DNA of 64,000 nt. Origin: Diabrotica undecimpunctata (Eukaryota > Arthropoda > Insecta > Coleoptera > Chrysomelidae). Under the pieces are notes generated by a model. The model ran no database searches, was not told the DNA's origin, and saw only the letters and a program-made list of their open reading frames with translations. A program made the position numbers and the translations under genes. The stretch spans positions 160,886,328 through 160,950,327 of the forward strand of contig NC_092806.1 in assembly GCF_040954645.1 (NCBI RefSeq), read 5' to 3'. Within the stretch, counting starts at the first letter, position 1, and each line of letters begins with the position of its first letter. Of this stretch, positions 30,845-42,921 are shown piece by piece.

Positions 30845-32606
30845 TTGACTTATTGTACTGGATTAATTAAAACGTAGTTTTATTATCCAAACTTTGAAAC
30901 ACCTGTGGAATAATTCCGTTTGAGAATTTTCGTAAAACCTTATTTTTCGGTTGCACCATGTCTCCTAGCATTGTGTTTTTTTTTTCATGTTAAAATATGC
31001 CTTGGTTAATTTTTTAGAGCCAAATGAATTTGCCACCCACAATTTAGGACTTTTTTAATTATGATTATTTTAGAGGTATTTTGTAATACGACGAGGTGGC
31101 TTTGGTGACTGTTATCATTATGTTATATTGACACTTACATTATGATTGATTATGGTTCTTAGTGTCGAAGATTGTGCGAAAGCCGTTGCTCTGGTTGAAG
31201 ATGGGCGAAATTACAAATATGTGGCTATGGACACTCATCGCCCTACCATCCAAAGGGTAGTGGAACGTTTTATATGAACTGGAACAAGCAAGCGTAAAGC
31301 GGGAAGTGGCAGCAAGCGCAAAACTACTGCTTTAGATGATCGTTTTATACGAGTCAACGCTTTGCGGAATCGTCATTTAACAGCGGTGCAAACAAGAAAT
31401 CAGCTCCAAGAGGTTCGAGGCAATAATGTAAGTGTATTTACAGTTCGTCGAAGAATACATGATTTGGTTTGCATAGTTGCAGACCAGCAACTGGGCTCAA
31501 AATTACTAGGCCCAGAGTGGCTAGACTACAATTTTTCAGGGAATATTTACATTGGACTTTAGGACAATGGAGTACTGTTCTTTTTACGGAAGAGTCGAGA
31601 TACTGTCTTCACTCATCATATGAGAGAGAACGAGTATGGCGTCGAACTGGAAAGAGATTTGCGGAGTCCCCGCGTTAGCCATGGAGGGGGTTCGGTGATG
31701 GTATGGGCAGGAATATCCCGAGAGGCGCACACTGAATTGGTATTTATTGAGGCTTCGTTGACTGCACACCGGTATATTGAGGAAATTTTAGCGAATCACG
31801 TAGCACCCTTTTCTTAATGTATCGGTGATGATTTTCTATTAATGCAAGATAATGCACGACCCCATTCTGCAATGTGTGTCACGCAATATTAAGAGGAAGT
31901 CGGTATTAATAAAATGAACTGGTCAGCGTGTTCGCCAGATCTGAACTCAATAGAGCACGTTTGGGACATGCTTGGTAGAAATATTAGAGGTCGCGAAGTC
32001 GTACCAGCCTCAATTACCGAACTTCGCTTGGCTCTAGAAGAGGAATGGCAAAACATCCAACAAGATGATATTCGCAACGTCATAGACAGCATGAGCCGAC
32101 GTGTACAGGCAGTTATAGAGGCTAGGAGAGGCAATACAAAGTATTAAGTTATTTTTTATTAGTTTTTCTTTGTTATTTGCGTACTTAGGTTAAGTTACAT
32201 TTAAGTTGTTTTTTATGTTTTGTTATTGTTATCATTGTTCATTAAAACCAAGATCATGTCGTTGCTTTTAATCATTATTTAAATACAGTGCTTCTGGAAT
32301 GTCGATATGACATTCCTTCGATATCAGTCACCAAAGCCCCCATCGTCGTATTACAAATTAATACAAAAGGTAATGGTAATAATAGGATAAGTCGTAAATT
32401 GTAGTTGGTAAAGTGATTTCGCTCCTAAAAATCAGGCAATCCATATTTTCACATGAAACTAAAAACATAATACTTGACATGGTTGCAACCGAAAAACAAG
32501 GTTTTACGAAAATCCCCTAACGGAATTATTCCACAGGATGTTTCAAAGTTAGGACAAAAAAACCACCTTTCGATTAACCCCGTATAATAAGTCAATAATA
32601 TATATT
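30845..32606 (+). mobile_element. Tc1-like element with long inverted repeats
   Basis: Outer blocks around 30845-31000 (GGAATAATTCCGTTTGAG, TTTCGTAAAACCTT, TTTTTCGGTTGCACCATGTC) are mirrored at 32450-32606. The match continues inward to TTTGTAATACGACGAGGTGG near 31080 and its inverse near 32350. The simplest reading is one element with arms of roughly 300 bp. Alternatively a short-TIR Tc1 (about 31077-32356) sits at the centre of an older foldback. A Tc1-type transposase pseudogene lies between the arms. Confidence 0.7.
31152..32147 (+). pseudogene. Tc1-type transposase pseudogene
   Basis: The frame starts at MVLSVEDCAKAVALVEDG, a short helix-turn-helix entry, and runs through HLTAVQTRNQL, LHWTLGQWSTVLFTEESRY, GGGSVMVWAGIS, LLMQDNARPH and WSACSPDLNSIEHVWDMLG to the C-terminal SMSRRVQAVIEARRG. 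It is a DDE-type gene with 34 residues expected between the last Asp (QDN) and Glu (IEH). The first catalytic residue is changed: FTEES where the family has FTDES. At least four stops and two frameshifts (near 31490 and 31675) break it. Length is about the usual 330 residues. Confidence 0.85.
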
Positions 32607-35265
32607 GGTTAACGTTTATTGGTATTTGTTTATATATGTATTTTGGTTTTGAGACTTCTTTGTTTCTCACAAAAAAAGACAAAGTAGCGCCTTTTTGTCA
32701 AACTATATGATTTTTCTTTGTATTGTATATCCCATATATTCGGTTTAGAACTAGGACCTATCATTTCCCTTAGTTTTCTTCTTTTTAATTTTTATTTTAC
32801 TTCTGTGATAGTAATAATGATCCAAAGAACCAGACAATTTTACGTGATAATAAATTTAACAAAGTGAGGTGTCAAAAATTCCAAACTTATTCTATAACAA
32901 GTCTGTCAACAGGAGAAAAAATTAATTTTATTTGCAGCAGTGCCATCTATAAGCAAGATCAATGACTTTCCCCGTTTCCTCGTATATCAACGGCAATACG
33001 TCTTTCTACCCGTTCGTACTAACGCTAATGATCCGCATTGTACTTTTTCCTGCAGGAAGCTGGACAAAGAATCCCTTATTGTAATTAATTTTAAACGTTA
33101 AGCCGATTACTATTGTAATCGGCTTTAATTTCGCCCTTTGTAATAAAATAATCCTCGTAAATTACAAATTAAAATATAAATTAATTACGGCTAGAAATGT
33201 GTTTCTGAGGTTTATGATATGAGAGTTTAAAAGTTTTGGCGATGTTATACTTTTCAACAAGAGTGTTCTTTCATCGAGTTTTAGTTGTTTTTGTTCTGCT
33301 TTATCTCCTTTAAATGATCGTTAACATACACTTATAACTTTTTGAAAAATAAACTATTTGTACCAAGAGACATTGATGCTCATCTTTTCTCCCTAAAAGT
33401 CTATTGGGCTTCGTCAGACAAACTCTGAGAGAGAACGACAGGACTCATCAACAGATTTCAAACTTTACGAAGTTAGTACTCTACGTGGCGCCATCTGCTT
33501 TTAATGACAGACAATAGCTCTCTGTGCAACTGAATTAAAATATTTGAAAATATTTCTATCTTCTAGAAATAAACTACATAATATACAGAACACTATCAAA
33601 CAAATTATAAACAAATTCTTTCTGGAAGATAGATATTGACTAAGAATTCCAACTTGGTCTACGAGTTTATTTTTGTATTCTGCAACTAACTGATAAGGCC
33701 TAACATAGGCCGAAAGATGTAATGTGAACGAAGAAAATACTTTTAAAAGAAAAAACTGTTGCGAACATAGAGCCAGTCCAGATATTTTACAGACTGTATT
33801 TTTAAAATTAAAATTATTTTTCGAGCATTATTGATGATCAATAAGCATCTCCGACTAGGTCTCCTTTTTTCCTTTCCTACTTCTTATACGGACTTGATAC
33901 CCATAAATACCCCAACAAACATTTAAAGTCATTTAAAACATTTTCAAAAATTGTGCAATAATATTTTCCATCCAAACAGTATCGACCAAACCAAATCCTT
34001 TCATCGCGAAAATATCAAGTTCCGTATTTCACGCCAGATGTTACTTAACGACATCGGGCGACAAAGGGCCCTAGCATCGTTATTGTTTCCCTTTTTTGTT
34101 TCGTAATATCGCATTTTTTCTCTTCCAAATTAATGTTGTAAACTTTCCGGGCAGAGATTTACTTCCTACCACTGCTTATCTGGTTATAAATTCGGCGAGA
34201 AGTTTGAAGGAACTGGTGAAAGTTCTGGCGGGTAATAAGTTATTGATAAACGGCTGGATTTTGATATAACTCAAGTTGCAAAAAGTAAGGATAATGTATT
34301 TTCCACCTGGATGTAATACCTGATCAAACTTTGTTAAGAGGAAAAATGTTTTTTATACAGTTTTTACACATTTTTAATGGTTGAATTATGTATAGTTACG
34401 TATTTATTATTTTATTGTGAAGTGAAATCTTGCACGGGAAATATACATGTAAATTAGGGATTTATTAAGTTTTCCTAGATTTTCTTCTGGATTTTTAATA
34501 AAGACAGTGATTGTAAAGACACTGATTGTAAAGAAAGAAATTTCGGTAAAAAAAGTTGAAAGTCACGTACACGTTCATTAAATATAAAGAAATCAATACT
34601 CATAGCAAAATAAGAAAACCTCATAATATCAGAAAACAATGATTTTGCCAGTTGCTGAAGAGCCTTTAAAAATCGTTCTATACCAGCCTGTACATGATAT
34701 ACTCAAAGTATTCCTTTGAGCAACAAAACAGTTCAAAGACGTATTGATAAAATGAGTTGTAATGTTAAAGATTTCTTGTGTACTTATCTGCAAACGAACT
34801 ATTTCTCAATTCAGTTGGACGAGTCTTTACTTTACTTTACTTGGTAATGAAGCACTCTTATTGATATATGTTCGGGCACCGACAATGTTTTTATTACAAA
34901 ACAGATGATCGAAAAACGAAGACAAGTTAACCCAGAAACGCATTTATCGATTTTGAAAAAGTCGTCGGTCTAAACACTGAAATGAAGAAGAGAAACATTA
35001 GATGAGATTCGTCACATTGGATAAGATTTGTCACAATAATAAGATTGCTTAGCTTTTCAGTCTTTTTAATATGTATGTATTTTTTGTATTTTGTATTTTT
35101 CTTATGGTGGTCAAATGCTGGTTATGGACCTCGGAGGTAATAAATGAGATGTCGACTCTTATATTGCAATAAAACTCTGAGAAATATCCAGCCGTTTCCC
35201 AATGAAAGGGGTAGGGATTCTGGAAACAGAACTCGAGTCTGCCAGTAAATCCTACTCTCACATCC
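32607..35265. other. AT-rich stretch with short hairpins
   Basis: AAGCCGATTAC-TATT-GTAATCGGCTT at 33100-33125 is a perfect 11-bp stem. CTGATAA...GGCC-loop-GGCC-GAAA at 33690-33714 looks like a decayed hammerhead core with G to A in CTGATGA and no good flanking stems. No protein-coding gene is recognised. Confidence 0.4.
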
Positions 35266-35379
35266 TCGAGGACATATATGTCGCGTATCGCGTAACCACC
35301 GGGTATATGGAGTACAATGGATGTGCGTTATAGCGGAGAGAGGGTGAAAGGTGAGTTTCTGGCGTCATAAAACTGGAAC

Positions 35380-36087
35380 ATGTCGACTGTTGTGTGGGGT
35401 TGGAGCGATGGGCCAGTCCTTCATCATCTGGAAAAAACTCTTTTGACTAAAAATTCTAACGCTGAGCCTCGGAATATGGATGGAAACTTACGACGACGAC
35501 ACCTGGCAAAGAAAAGGACTTTAAACATTGGTACTTCGAACACTCAAGGCATGACTCACAAGACAATGGAATTTATAACTAAAATGAAGAAGTCAAAAAT
35601 GGACATCATAGTGCTCTCTGAAACCAAAAAGAAAGGCCAAGAAAATGAAGGGATTAAAGACTACATTCATATTTGGTCAGAAGTAGAGAAACACGTACAC
35701 GCTAAATCACGGGTCTCAATTCTTATAAAAAAATATATGAAAGATTATGCGTACATATCAGAAAGACTGAACTGTCACATTGTACGGCATCGAAACAATA
35801 GTTGTTGGAGTCTACGCGCCAACAAACGATTCAATCAACAAGTTAGAGATTCCTTTTATAAAGAGTTATCCAACATTTGTAATAAAATAAAAAATCATCA
35901 AGAAAAAATACTGTTAGGAGACCTAAATGTCAGTGTAGATTCTCAAATAGACGATAACGTGGTGGGACGGCACGGAGAAATAGTTAAAAATGGTTCAGGG
36001 AACAACTTAATTGAGTTCTGTCAACTTTTTGGTTTAAAAATATTGAATATCCAATTCCAACATAAAGATATTCATAAATACACTTGA
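35380..36087 (+). pseudogene. LINE endonuclease domain (EEP family)
   Basis: This 235-codon frame holds the EEP nuclease. The first acidic site is near KMDIIVLSETKKKG (residues about 74-87), where relatives have a catalytic Glu after SE. A degenerate central stretch follows, then ILLGDLNVSVDSQIDDNVVGRHGE at about 184-207 with the Asp and Asn of GDxN. The ORF stops at TGA after HKDIHKYT, where relatives read Trp. The last block (IIDYIML, GIDHY with the Asp-His pair) is in frame after it (36130-36369). About 50 codons ahead of TLNIGT have no recognised domain. Confidence 0.8.
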
Positions 36088-37373
36088 GAACGACCTTCAC
36101 TCCAACAGAAGTCGATCATAGACTATATAATGTTGAGAAAGAAATCAAAATTTAAGTGCCAAGACTGCAGAGTAAAAAGAGGATCTAACTGTGGGATAGA
36201 TCACTACTTTCTTTTAGCTAATCTTTTGTGTCCCTTTAAACAATACTACAAACAGAACACCGAAAGTGAGAGAAACAATACTACACAGTACAAAACGGAG
36301 AGATATAAATTGCACGTTTTATTCCAACCAAGTATTAAACATCTTTTTCAATCTAGATTAGATATTTAAAGCAGGAGGTTCACTCCTTATAGAACGAATA
36401 ACTTTTCTAATGAATTAATGTTGCCAACAAATTAAAGTACCATCTGAATGGAAAACCGCTTACCAAGTGTCCATCTTTAAAAAGAGTAATCGAAAAGGTC
36501 CTAACTGCTACAGAGGATTAAGTGTCCTACCTACTTTCGGGACATTGTTTGGAAAGATAATAAATGGAAAAATACAAGATGATGTAGGACATATAACTAG
36601 CGAAGACCAAAGTGGATTTACGCCTGGTAGATCTTGCACTGATGACTTGTTTATACTCCGACAATTAATAAAAAAAGAATAGCGGTTGATACCGAAGTAC
36701 ATCTAGCCTTCATCGACATAGAAAAGGCGCATGATACAGTTCCAAGACTTAAATTGTGGCAAGCTTTACAACAACTCGGCATTAGTCCATACCTTTTAGG
36801 AATAATCACAGAATTATACACTGATAACACTACTTACCTAAAAATCGGAAATAGACTATCAGAGCCAATAAAAGTAACTAAAGGACTAAGACAAGGATGT
36901 AGTAAGGATGCAGTATGTCACCTTACTGTTTAATTTATATATTGAGGCAGCCCTCCAAAATTGGAAAAACCACTTCCAGGGAATGGGAATCCCCATAGGA
37001 AATGACGTACTGTTCTCCCTGAACTTTGTGGATGACCACGTTGTCCTAGCCCAAGATTCTTATGATCTAGAATTTATGATAAAGCGTCTATACAGAGAAT
37101 ATGTAAAATGGGCGTAAAAAGTCAGCATGAAGAAAACAGAATATTTAGTTATCAATTCAGATGCAAGGTTTGAAGTGTTGATCTACGAAGACGTGGAAAT
37201 CAAACAAGTGGAAAAATTTAAATATTTAGGTGCACTCATTGATAAGAATGGCTTGGAAGAAACCGAAATTAAACACTGAATTAATCAGGGACGTAAAATT
37301 GTAGGATGTCTGAACTCCTTATGGTTGGATAGCAACATTTCCAAAAGGAGCAAAAAAAAGAATAGGGCAAATC

Positions 37374-37685
37374 ATGGTTGAATCAGTTCTTTGTCATGGC
37401 TCTGAATTATGGACAATTAATGCCGACCTGAAGAGATTGTTGGTAGTTGAAATGAATTATTTGAGAAGTGCTAGAACATTAATGCTCGAAAGGAAGACCA
37501 AAGAATCTATAAGAAATAACATGAATGCTACAGAAACGGTCATTGACAGAATAGAAAGAAGAGGTTTAAAATGGTTTGGACACCTGTTAATAATGCCTGA
37601 CGAACGTTGGCCCCAAAAACTTTACAGATGGAAGTCCCCTGGAAGAAGAAAAAGAGGTAGACCTCGACGCTCATGGAATGTATGA
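37374..37685 (+). pseudogene. LINE RT C-terminal part
   Basis: The frame gives VESVLCHGSELWTI (the conserved LYGSExW block), IRNNMNATETVIDRIERRGLKWFGHL and SPGRRKRGRPRRSW. It belongs to the LINE at 35270-37900 and follows a palm fragment (36908-37117) in another frame. Confidence 0.75.
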
Positions 37686-37904
37686 ATGGAATGGAATCAA
37701 CAGGTTTGTAGGAGGAGCATGCCTTGGACCGGGAGGATGGACGGAGGAGAACGGGAATACAACGATAGCGGTCTGCAAGATGTATTGCATTTACAAGTTG
37801 GATCCTGTAATCATGAATGCACTAGTTTCATCTTAATTTGGTATTACCATCTGCGAATAGAAATATGTACATTGAATCTTGTTCTATTTCTTATACTAAT
37901 TTAA

Positions 37905-38480
37905 CTTCCAATACCAAATATTCAGTCTCTCTTAAATGTATACGATAAATAAAGTCGTGTATAGTTAGTAACTTTTTCTAAATCCTTTATTTGTTTCGTT
38001 TTTTTCTTTATTAACTAAGAAAAATATAAGGAAGTCAAAAGAAAACGATTTCAGAACTTGAACTGAACTAAAATTGAAAATAAGACAAAAATTACCCGAT
38101 TTTATTAAGAAAAATGGATACTGAGGTATAAGGTTTTCTTTTTCTTTTCAGATTTCCCCCATAATTGTTACCGGATACGGCGGAAATACGAGCCATAACT
38201 GGTAGCAATATCATTCCACTTCCGATCAGAATTATATTCGTTTTTAGGAGTATAAATCGAGGATAAATTCATTTTTACCCTTGTGCACTCCTAACTGGAT
38301 ATGATTTATTCAGCAATTTATTGACAGTGGGGTAGTAAATTAGATTTATAAAGATTTCAAGTTGCTAATCATTAGCGGGCTCTAAAGGGGGAGGCTTAAA
38401 GCGTTACAAAGCGTTTAGAATGGAAATATTAAAATGTAGTAGGGATAAGCAATGAGAAAATAGATAAAAAATTTAAAGAA
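37905..38480. other. AT-rich non-coding stretch
   Basis: Nothing recognised between the two LINEs. Confidence 0.4.
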
Positions 38481-38486
38481 AACGAT

Positions 38487-39107
38487 TTGGGAGAATTTAA
38501 ATATGGAAAAAAAATGAAGAATGTGATCTTCAATATATATATAGTAACATATAGTCGGCAGAAATTATATAAAAGTAAAGTCAAAGACCTAATGCAGAGA
38601 ATAGACCATTACTTGTCTTTTGAAAAATACTGTAAGTATAAATTCTTTGTATTGATTGAAGTTTTTGCTAAATTTTTGGCTACATACTCAATTATCCACT
38701 TACTTATTACTAATAACTCTTTCATATTTAATATAGTTTGCACATACCGCCCTCCGGATACAGTACTAACTCAGGATAATATGCTTATTGACAAACTTGA
38801 AGAATTATCATCCCTTGAAAATCTCATTGTTGTTGGAGATTTCCATTTTCCAGAGATTAACTGGCCCATTACTTCCAAAACTGATACTATCAATTCCCAA
38901 AATTTGTTTAAAAACTTTATCATGGACTCCAATTTATTACAACCGATAGCTGAACCTACAAGGTTTAGAACCAAAAATAATCCTTTAATTTTAGACTTAT
39001 TTTTCACAAATGACGATCAATTAATTTCCACACTTGAAGTGTTCTTTCCTGTGGGTCTTTCTGACCACTCGCTTATTACACGGAAATCGAATAAAACCTT
39101 GGATTAA
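38487..39107 (+). pseudogene. LINE endonuclease C-terminal half
   Basis: From about residue 89 the frame carries CTYRPPDTV, then LIVVGDFHFPEINW (residues about 114-127), PTRFRTKNNPLILDLFFTND and the catalytic VGLSDHSLI near the end. The first part is not homologous and marks the truncation. A frameshift at about 39080 moves the reading to the 39034-39234 frame (KIWRRYKLTDSLDDFLAHRN), the basic linker to the RT. Confidence 0.8.
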
Positions 39108-39528
39108 CCCCTCAGCTACCCATTTAATTCGACATAAGCAAAAGATTTGGAGAAGATATAAACTTACTGATTCCCTCGATGATTTTCTCGCCCACCGTAA
39201 TTTTTTTAACCGAGTCAGAACCGATCCTTTTTAAGAACAGAATTTGAAGAATCTATCATTGCAATAGTAAAAAAGTTTATCGGCACATTCGCACATCTTT
39301 ATCTTGTCCAATCAAAGTCTCCATATCAAAGTCTCCATACCATTACTTCAAATAGCTGAATTCTTTATATTCTTCGAATAAAGAATCTTCGGAATGTTTA
39401 TCGTTATTCTTTTCTCAGGTTTTTACAGATAAATTTAACGATACCATTCCTCAAATATTGTGCCCACGTTTGTCCAAAACTCTTGAGAATATATCTTTCA
39501 CACCGGGTGCAATTAAACATAATTTATA

Positions 39529-42174
39529 CAGGGTGAGTCATGAAGAACTTTACATACTTCTACCATATGTAGAGTCCCTCAGGGAGCATATCATGTGGCC
39601 ACTAAAAAATGTCAACTCCCCTTCTTTATTAATTAACAGGGTGATTTGTGTAATTGACCATTTATTTCATTTTACTGTAGTATTTATACGGCTCATTTGA
39701 TTTTTTTAAATTTTTGCATGATACAGTACACCACTATCAAGCATTCGACTGGTATTAGCTAAACTAAAAAATTCCAGGACTGGCTTTGGAAAAATTAATT
39801 TAGGGATTCGTATTAAATATTACACCCTGTATATATTTTTTTTAAAATGCAATAAGTGATTTTCAAACTACATAAATAGCCAATGAAAACGACATATACG
39901 ACAATGTTGTCGCACTTTTATTAAATTTTTAGTGAACGATCAAATCTTACCAAAAATAGAACAACCATAATGAAGTATCAAATTATAAGGTAATTAATTT
40001 AAACAAATGTTATAAATTTCAAACATTTTAATTGAAATGATAAACTGAGTCACTGCAAAACAAAAAACAGTAACTACTAATAATAACGAAGAACAATTAA
40101 AAAAAACTAAAAATATGTACATAGTTATGATAAACCCATAAATTAGAACTGGAAAAGATACAAGAATGGTAACAAAATAAAAATAATTCGAAATGGAACC
40201 CTGCAGCCTGTACACATTTTTGTTGCCGAATTGTTAAATGACGTATTGAATTACGGATACTCTGGGGATCTTTTCTAATAGTATTACAACAATGTATAAT
40301 TCTATCAATTAATTGTTGTCGGTTATTAATATTCACTGCGTAAACTAGTTGCTTTAATCGTCCCCAAATATGGTAATCAACGGGATTGAAATCAGGGGAT
40401 CTTGAAGATCACGAAATAGGACCTGCACGTCCTATCCACCTGTTGCCATAAACATTATTGAGATGTTGTCTCACTGCCAGTAAAAAGTGTGGGGGTGCCC
40501 CATCATGCTGAAAATACATCCCTCGGATAGCAACGTTCGCGTTGGCAAGCAAATTTGGCAAAATATTTTGTAGAAAGTTCAAATAGACCTGCCCTGTTAA
40601 AGGACCATCAAAACAGTGAGGACCTACTAATTGGTTATTTATGACACCAATCCACACGTTAACCGAAAACCTTAACTGAGAACGACGTTCTCGAATAGCA
40701 TGGGGATTTTCTTCTGCCCACACATGTGAATTTCGTGAATTATTTATCCCGTCTCTGGTAAATTGGGCTTCATCTGTAAATAGTGACCTGTATAGCGTTG
40801 GTCGATTATTGTTAATCCATCTACAAAATTCCAACCTATCGATCTCAGATCCAGCATGTAGTCGCTGAACCATTTGAATGTGATATGGGTATAGATTATT
40901 TTTTTGCAAGACTCTACTTACTTTTTATTGAGTAACATTGAGTTCTCGACTTACTTGTCTAGTGCTTATTGTAGGGTTCATAGTAACGGCGTCCATAATG
41001 TCATCTTCCTGCGCTTCATCTACATGTCGCTCTGTTGTTCCACTAGGGAAAGTGCTATTTTCTCGCAAATAATTAAAAACTGACCCAAATGTTGGATGAC
41101 TGGGAGTTTGACGATTAGGAAATCTCCTGCGATATTCTCTACTAGCAGCCCTACCATTCCCATTAAAGAATCCATAAACAAATATTATGTCTGCATATTC
41201 TGTGGTCGAAAACTGATGTGGCATTTTGAACGAAAGTAACAAAAGCTTTACCAAAAGTAACACAATGTACTTAACGTAGATATGACAGAAGAAATATGTA
41301 TTCTTGTACACATAAATAACAATTGATAACGACAATAATGACAATGGGTATAAAATATCAAGAAACGTCAAACGGTCAACGCCAACCTTCATTTTAAACT
41401 CTTTTAGATTTATTTTTATTTAGTACAGTTGATGCAATGTATTATTATTTGACATAAAATTTTAATCATTTACAATCAACAAAAACTAACACATACAAGG
41501 GGTTTGACTTTTTAATCAATTTAATTTATTTATCGAAAATAATGCCCCAATACGATCTATGAGTAAAAATTTAAAATTGAAAAACAATTGATTCTATCGT
41601 AGAGATAATACAAAGTGACAGTAAAGATGTTAATTTTCTACGTATTAGATTATGTTGTAGGAACTCATTTTAATTAAAGTGTTTGAAATTTATAACATTT
41701 GTTTAAATTAATACCTTATAATTTGATACTTCATTATGGTTGTTCTATTTTTGGTAAGATTTGATCGTTCACTAAAAATTTAATAAAAGTGCGACAACAT
41801 TGTCGCATATGTCGTTTTCATTGGCTATTTATGTAGTTTGAAAATCACTTATTGCATTTTAAAAAAAATTTATACAGGGTGTAATATTTAATACGAATCC
41901 CTAAATTAATTTTTCCAAAGCCAGTTCTGGAATTTTTTAGTTTAGCTAATACCAGTCGAATGCTTGATAGTAGTGTACTGTATCATGCAAAAATTAAAAA
42001 AATCAAATAAGCCGTATAAACACTACAGTAAAATGAAATAAATGGTCAATTACACAAATCACCCTGTTAATTAATAAAGAAGGGGAGTTGACATTTTTTA
42101 GTGGCCACATGATATGCTCCCTGAGGGACTCTACATATGGTAGAAGTATGTAAAGTTCCTCATGACTCACCCTG
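39529..42174 (-). mobile_element. Tc1/mariner-type element with ~485-bp inverted repeats
   Basis: The element starts CAGGGTGAGTCATGA and ends TCATGACTCACCCTG with TA on both sides (39527-39528 and 42175-42176), inside the LINE ORF. The arms (39529 to about 40015 and about 41690 to 42174) are nearly identical in inverted orientation, with a few substitutions. Each arm carries the terminal heptamer CAGGGTG three times: the tip (39529), 39637 and, inverted, 39823; mirrored at 42060 and 41875. The minus-strand transposase occupies the centre. Arm similarity points to a fairly recent insertion or arm homogenisation. Confidence 0.9.
40190..41222 (-). pseudogene. Tc1/mariner-type transposase with DUF4817-like N-terminus
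   Basis: The gene starts at MPHQFSTTEYADIIFVYG (41222), followed by a helix-turn-helix of the DUF4817 kind (GRAASREYRRRFPNRQTP). Next come LFTDEAQFTRDG with the first Asp, HVWAEENPH, GMYFQHDGAPPHF with the second Asp, and SPDFNPVDYHIWG, where the third acidic position is Asp (D, as in DD34D-type relatives). The C-terminal part ends near RQQKCVQAAGFHFE. Two in-frame stops are visible, after ELNVTQ (about 40924) and after GRAGPIS (about 40408). Otherwise the frame is continuous, so the copy is only lightly damaged. The length of about 340 residues is normal. Confidence 0.85.
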
Positions 42175-42273
42175 TAGAGACTACGCAATAATTCATAACC
42201 TGCATTAGACGGACTCGTCTCCTTTTTCCTCAAACAATGTGAAGAATCTGTAGCCATTCCTATATCTCTCATA

Positions 42274-42921
42274 ATGAATGCTTCTTATAATCAAGGTTCT
42301 ATCCTCTCGTCCTGGAAATTGGCTTCGGTTACTCCTATATTCAAGAAAGGAAATGAACTTGATTGCAATAATTATCGTCCAATCAGCCCGGTTCCTATTG
42401 TTGGCAGGGTCATGGAATCGATTATTTCGGAAGCTATGTCTGAGTTTATTCTTCAAGAAAATGTCATCCCGCACCAACAGAATGGCTTTATCAAAGGTCG
42501 TTCAATGATCACAAACTTACTTCATTATTTAAATGATTGGTCATTATCTTTAAATAATCGGCATCCTGTCAATGTAGTTTACTCAAACTTCTTCAAAACT
42601 TTCGATCGTGTCCCAAAACGTCGATTACTAGCTAAATTGGATTACTATGGTATCCGCGGAAAGTTAAACATTTGGATTCAAGATTTTCTATTCGACAAAT
42701 ACTTTAGGGTTCGTGTTGGGGAAGACCACTCACTAGATAAGCCAGTCAAGAGTTTAGTCCCACAAGGATTAGTACTTGGACCGGTACTTTTTTGTGTCTA
42801 CACCAGTGATCTTCTGCTCATTGTACCCAGTAAGGTTTCCATTTACGCTGATGATACGAAATTATATGTGAATCCAACTATTACCAACATGTTCTTCAAC
42901 ACGATATTGATGAAATATTAA
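42274..42921 (+). pseudogene. CR1/jockey-like RT core
   Basis: The 215-codon frame contains SSWKLASVTPIFKKGNEL, NNYRPISPVPIVGRVME, IPHQQNGFIKGRSMITNLL, a weak motif A (VYSNFFKTFDRVPK; the expected leading Asp is Ser), SLVPQGLVLGPVLFCVYTSDL and IYADDTKLYVN. The upstream homologous part (SFFLKQCEESVAIPISLI) begins directly after the transposon at 42178. The frame breaks near 42921 and continues as STEWLLRLHIEKCVVLHIG and DIGVIINSDLNWSDH up to 43160, where the second transposon sits. Confidence 0.85.

Larger units (their letters stand above)
35270..37900 (+). mobile_element. LINE with endonuclease and RT, degraded
   Basis: The element has a GC-richer leader, an endonuclease (from about 35505: TLNIGTSNTQGM, ILLGDLNVSVD, KSIIDYIML, GIDHYFLLANLL) and an RT (KSNRKGPNCYRGLSVLP, DQSGFTPGRSCTDDLF, then in broken frames IDIEKAHDTVPR-like, KGLRQG and FVDDHVVLAQDS). 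The C-terminus carries ERRGLKWFGHLL and RRKRGRPRRSW. Multiple frameshifts separate these parts. Motif C reads FVDD. A second, shorter copy of this family lies at 54175-54400. I did not find a clear target duplication. Confidence 0.8.
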
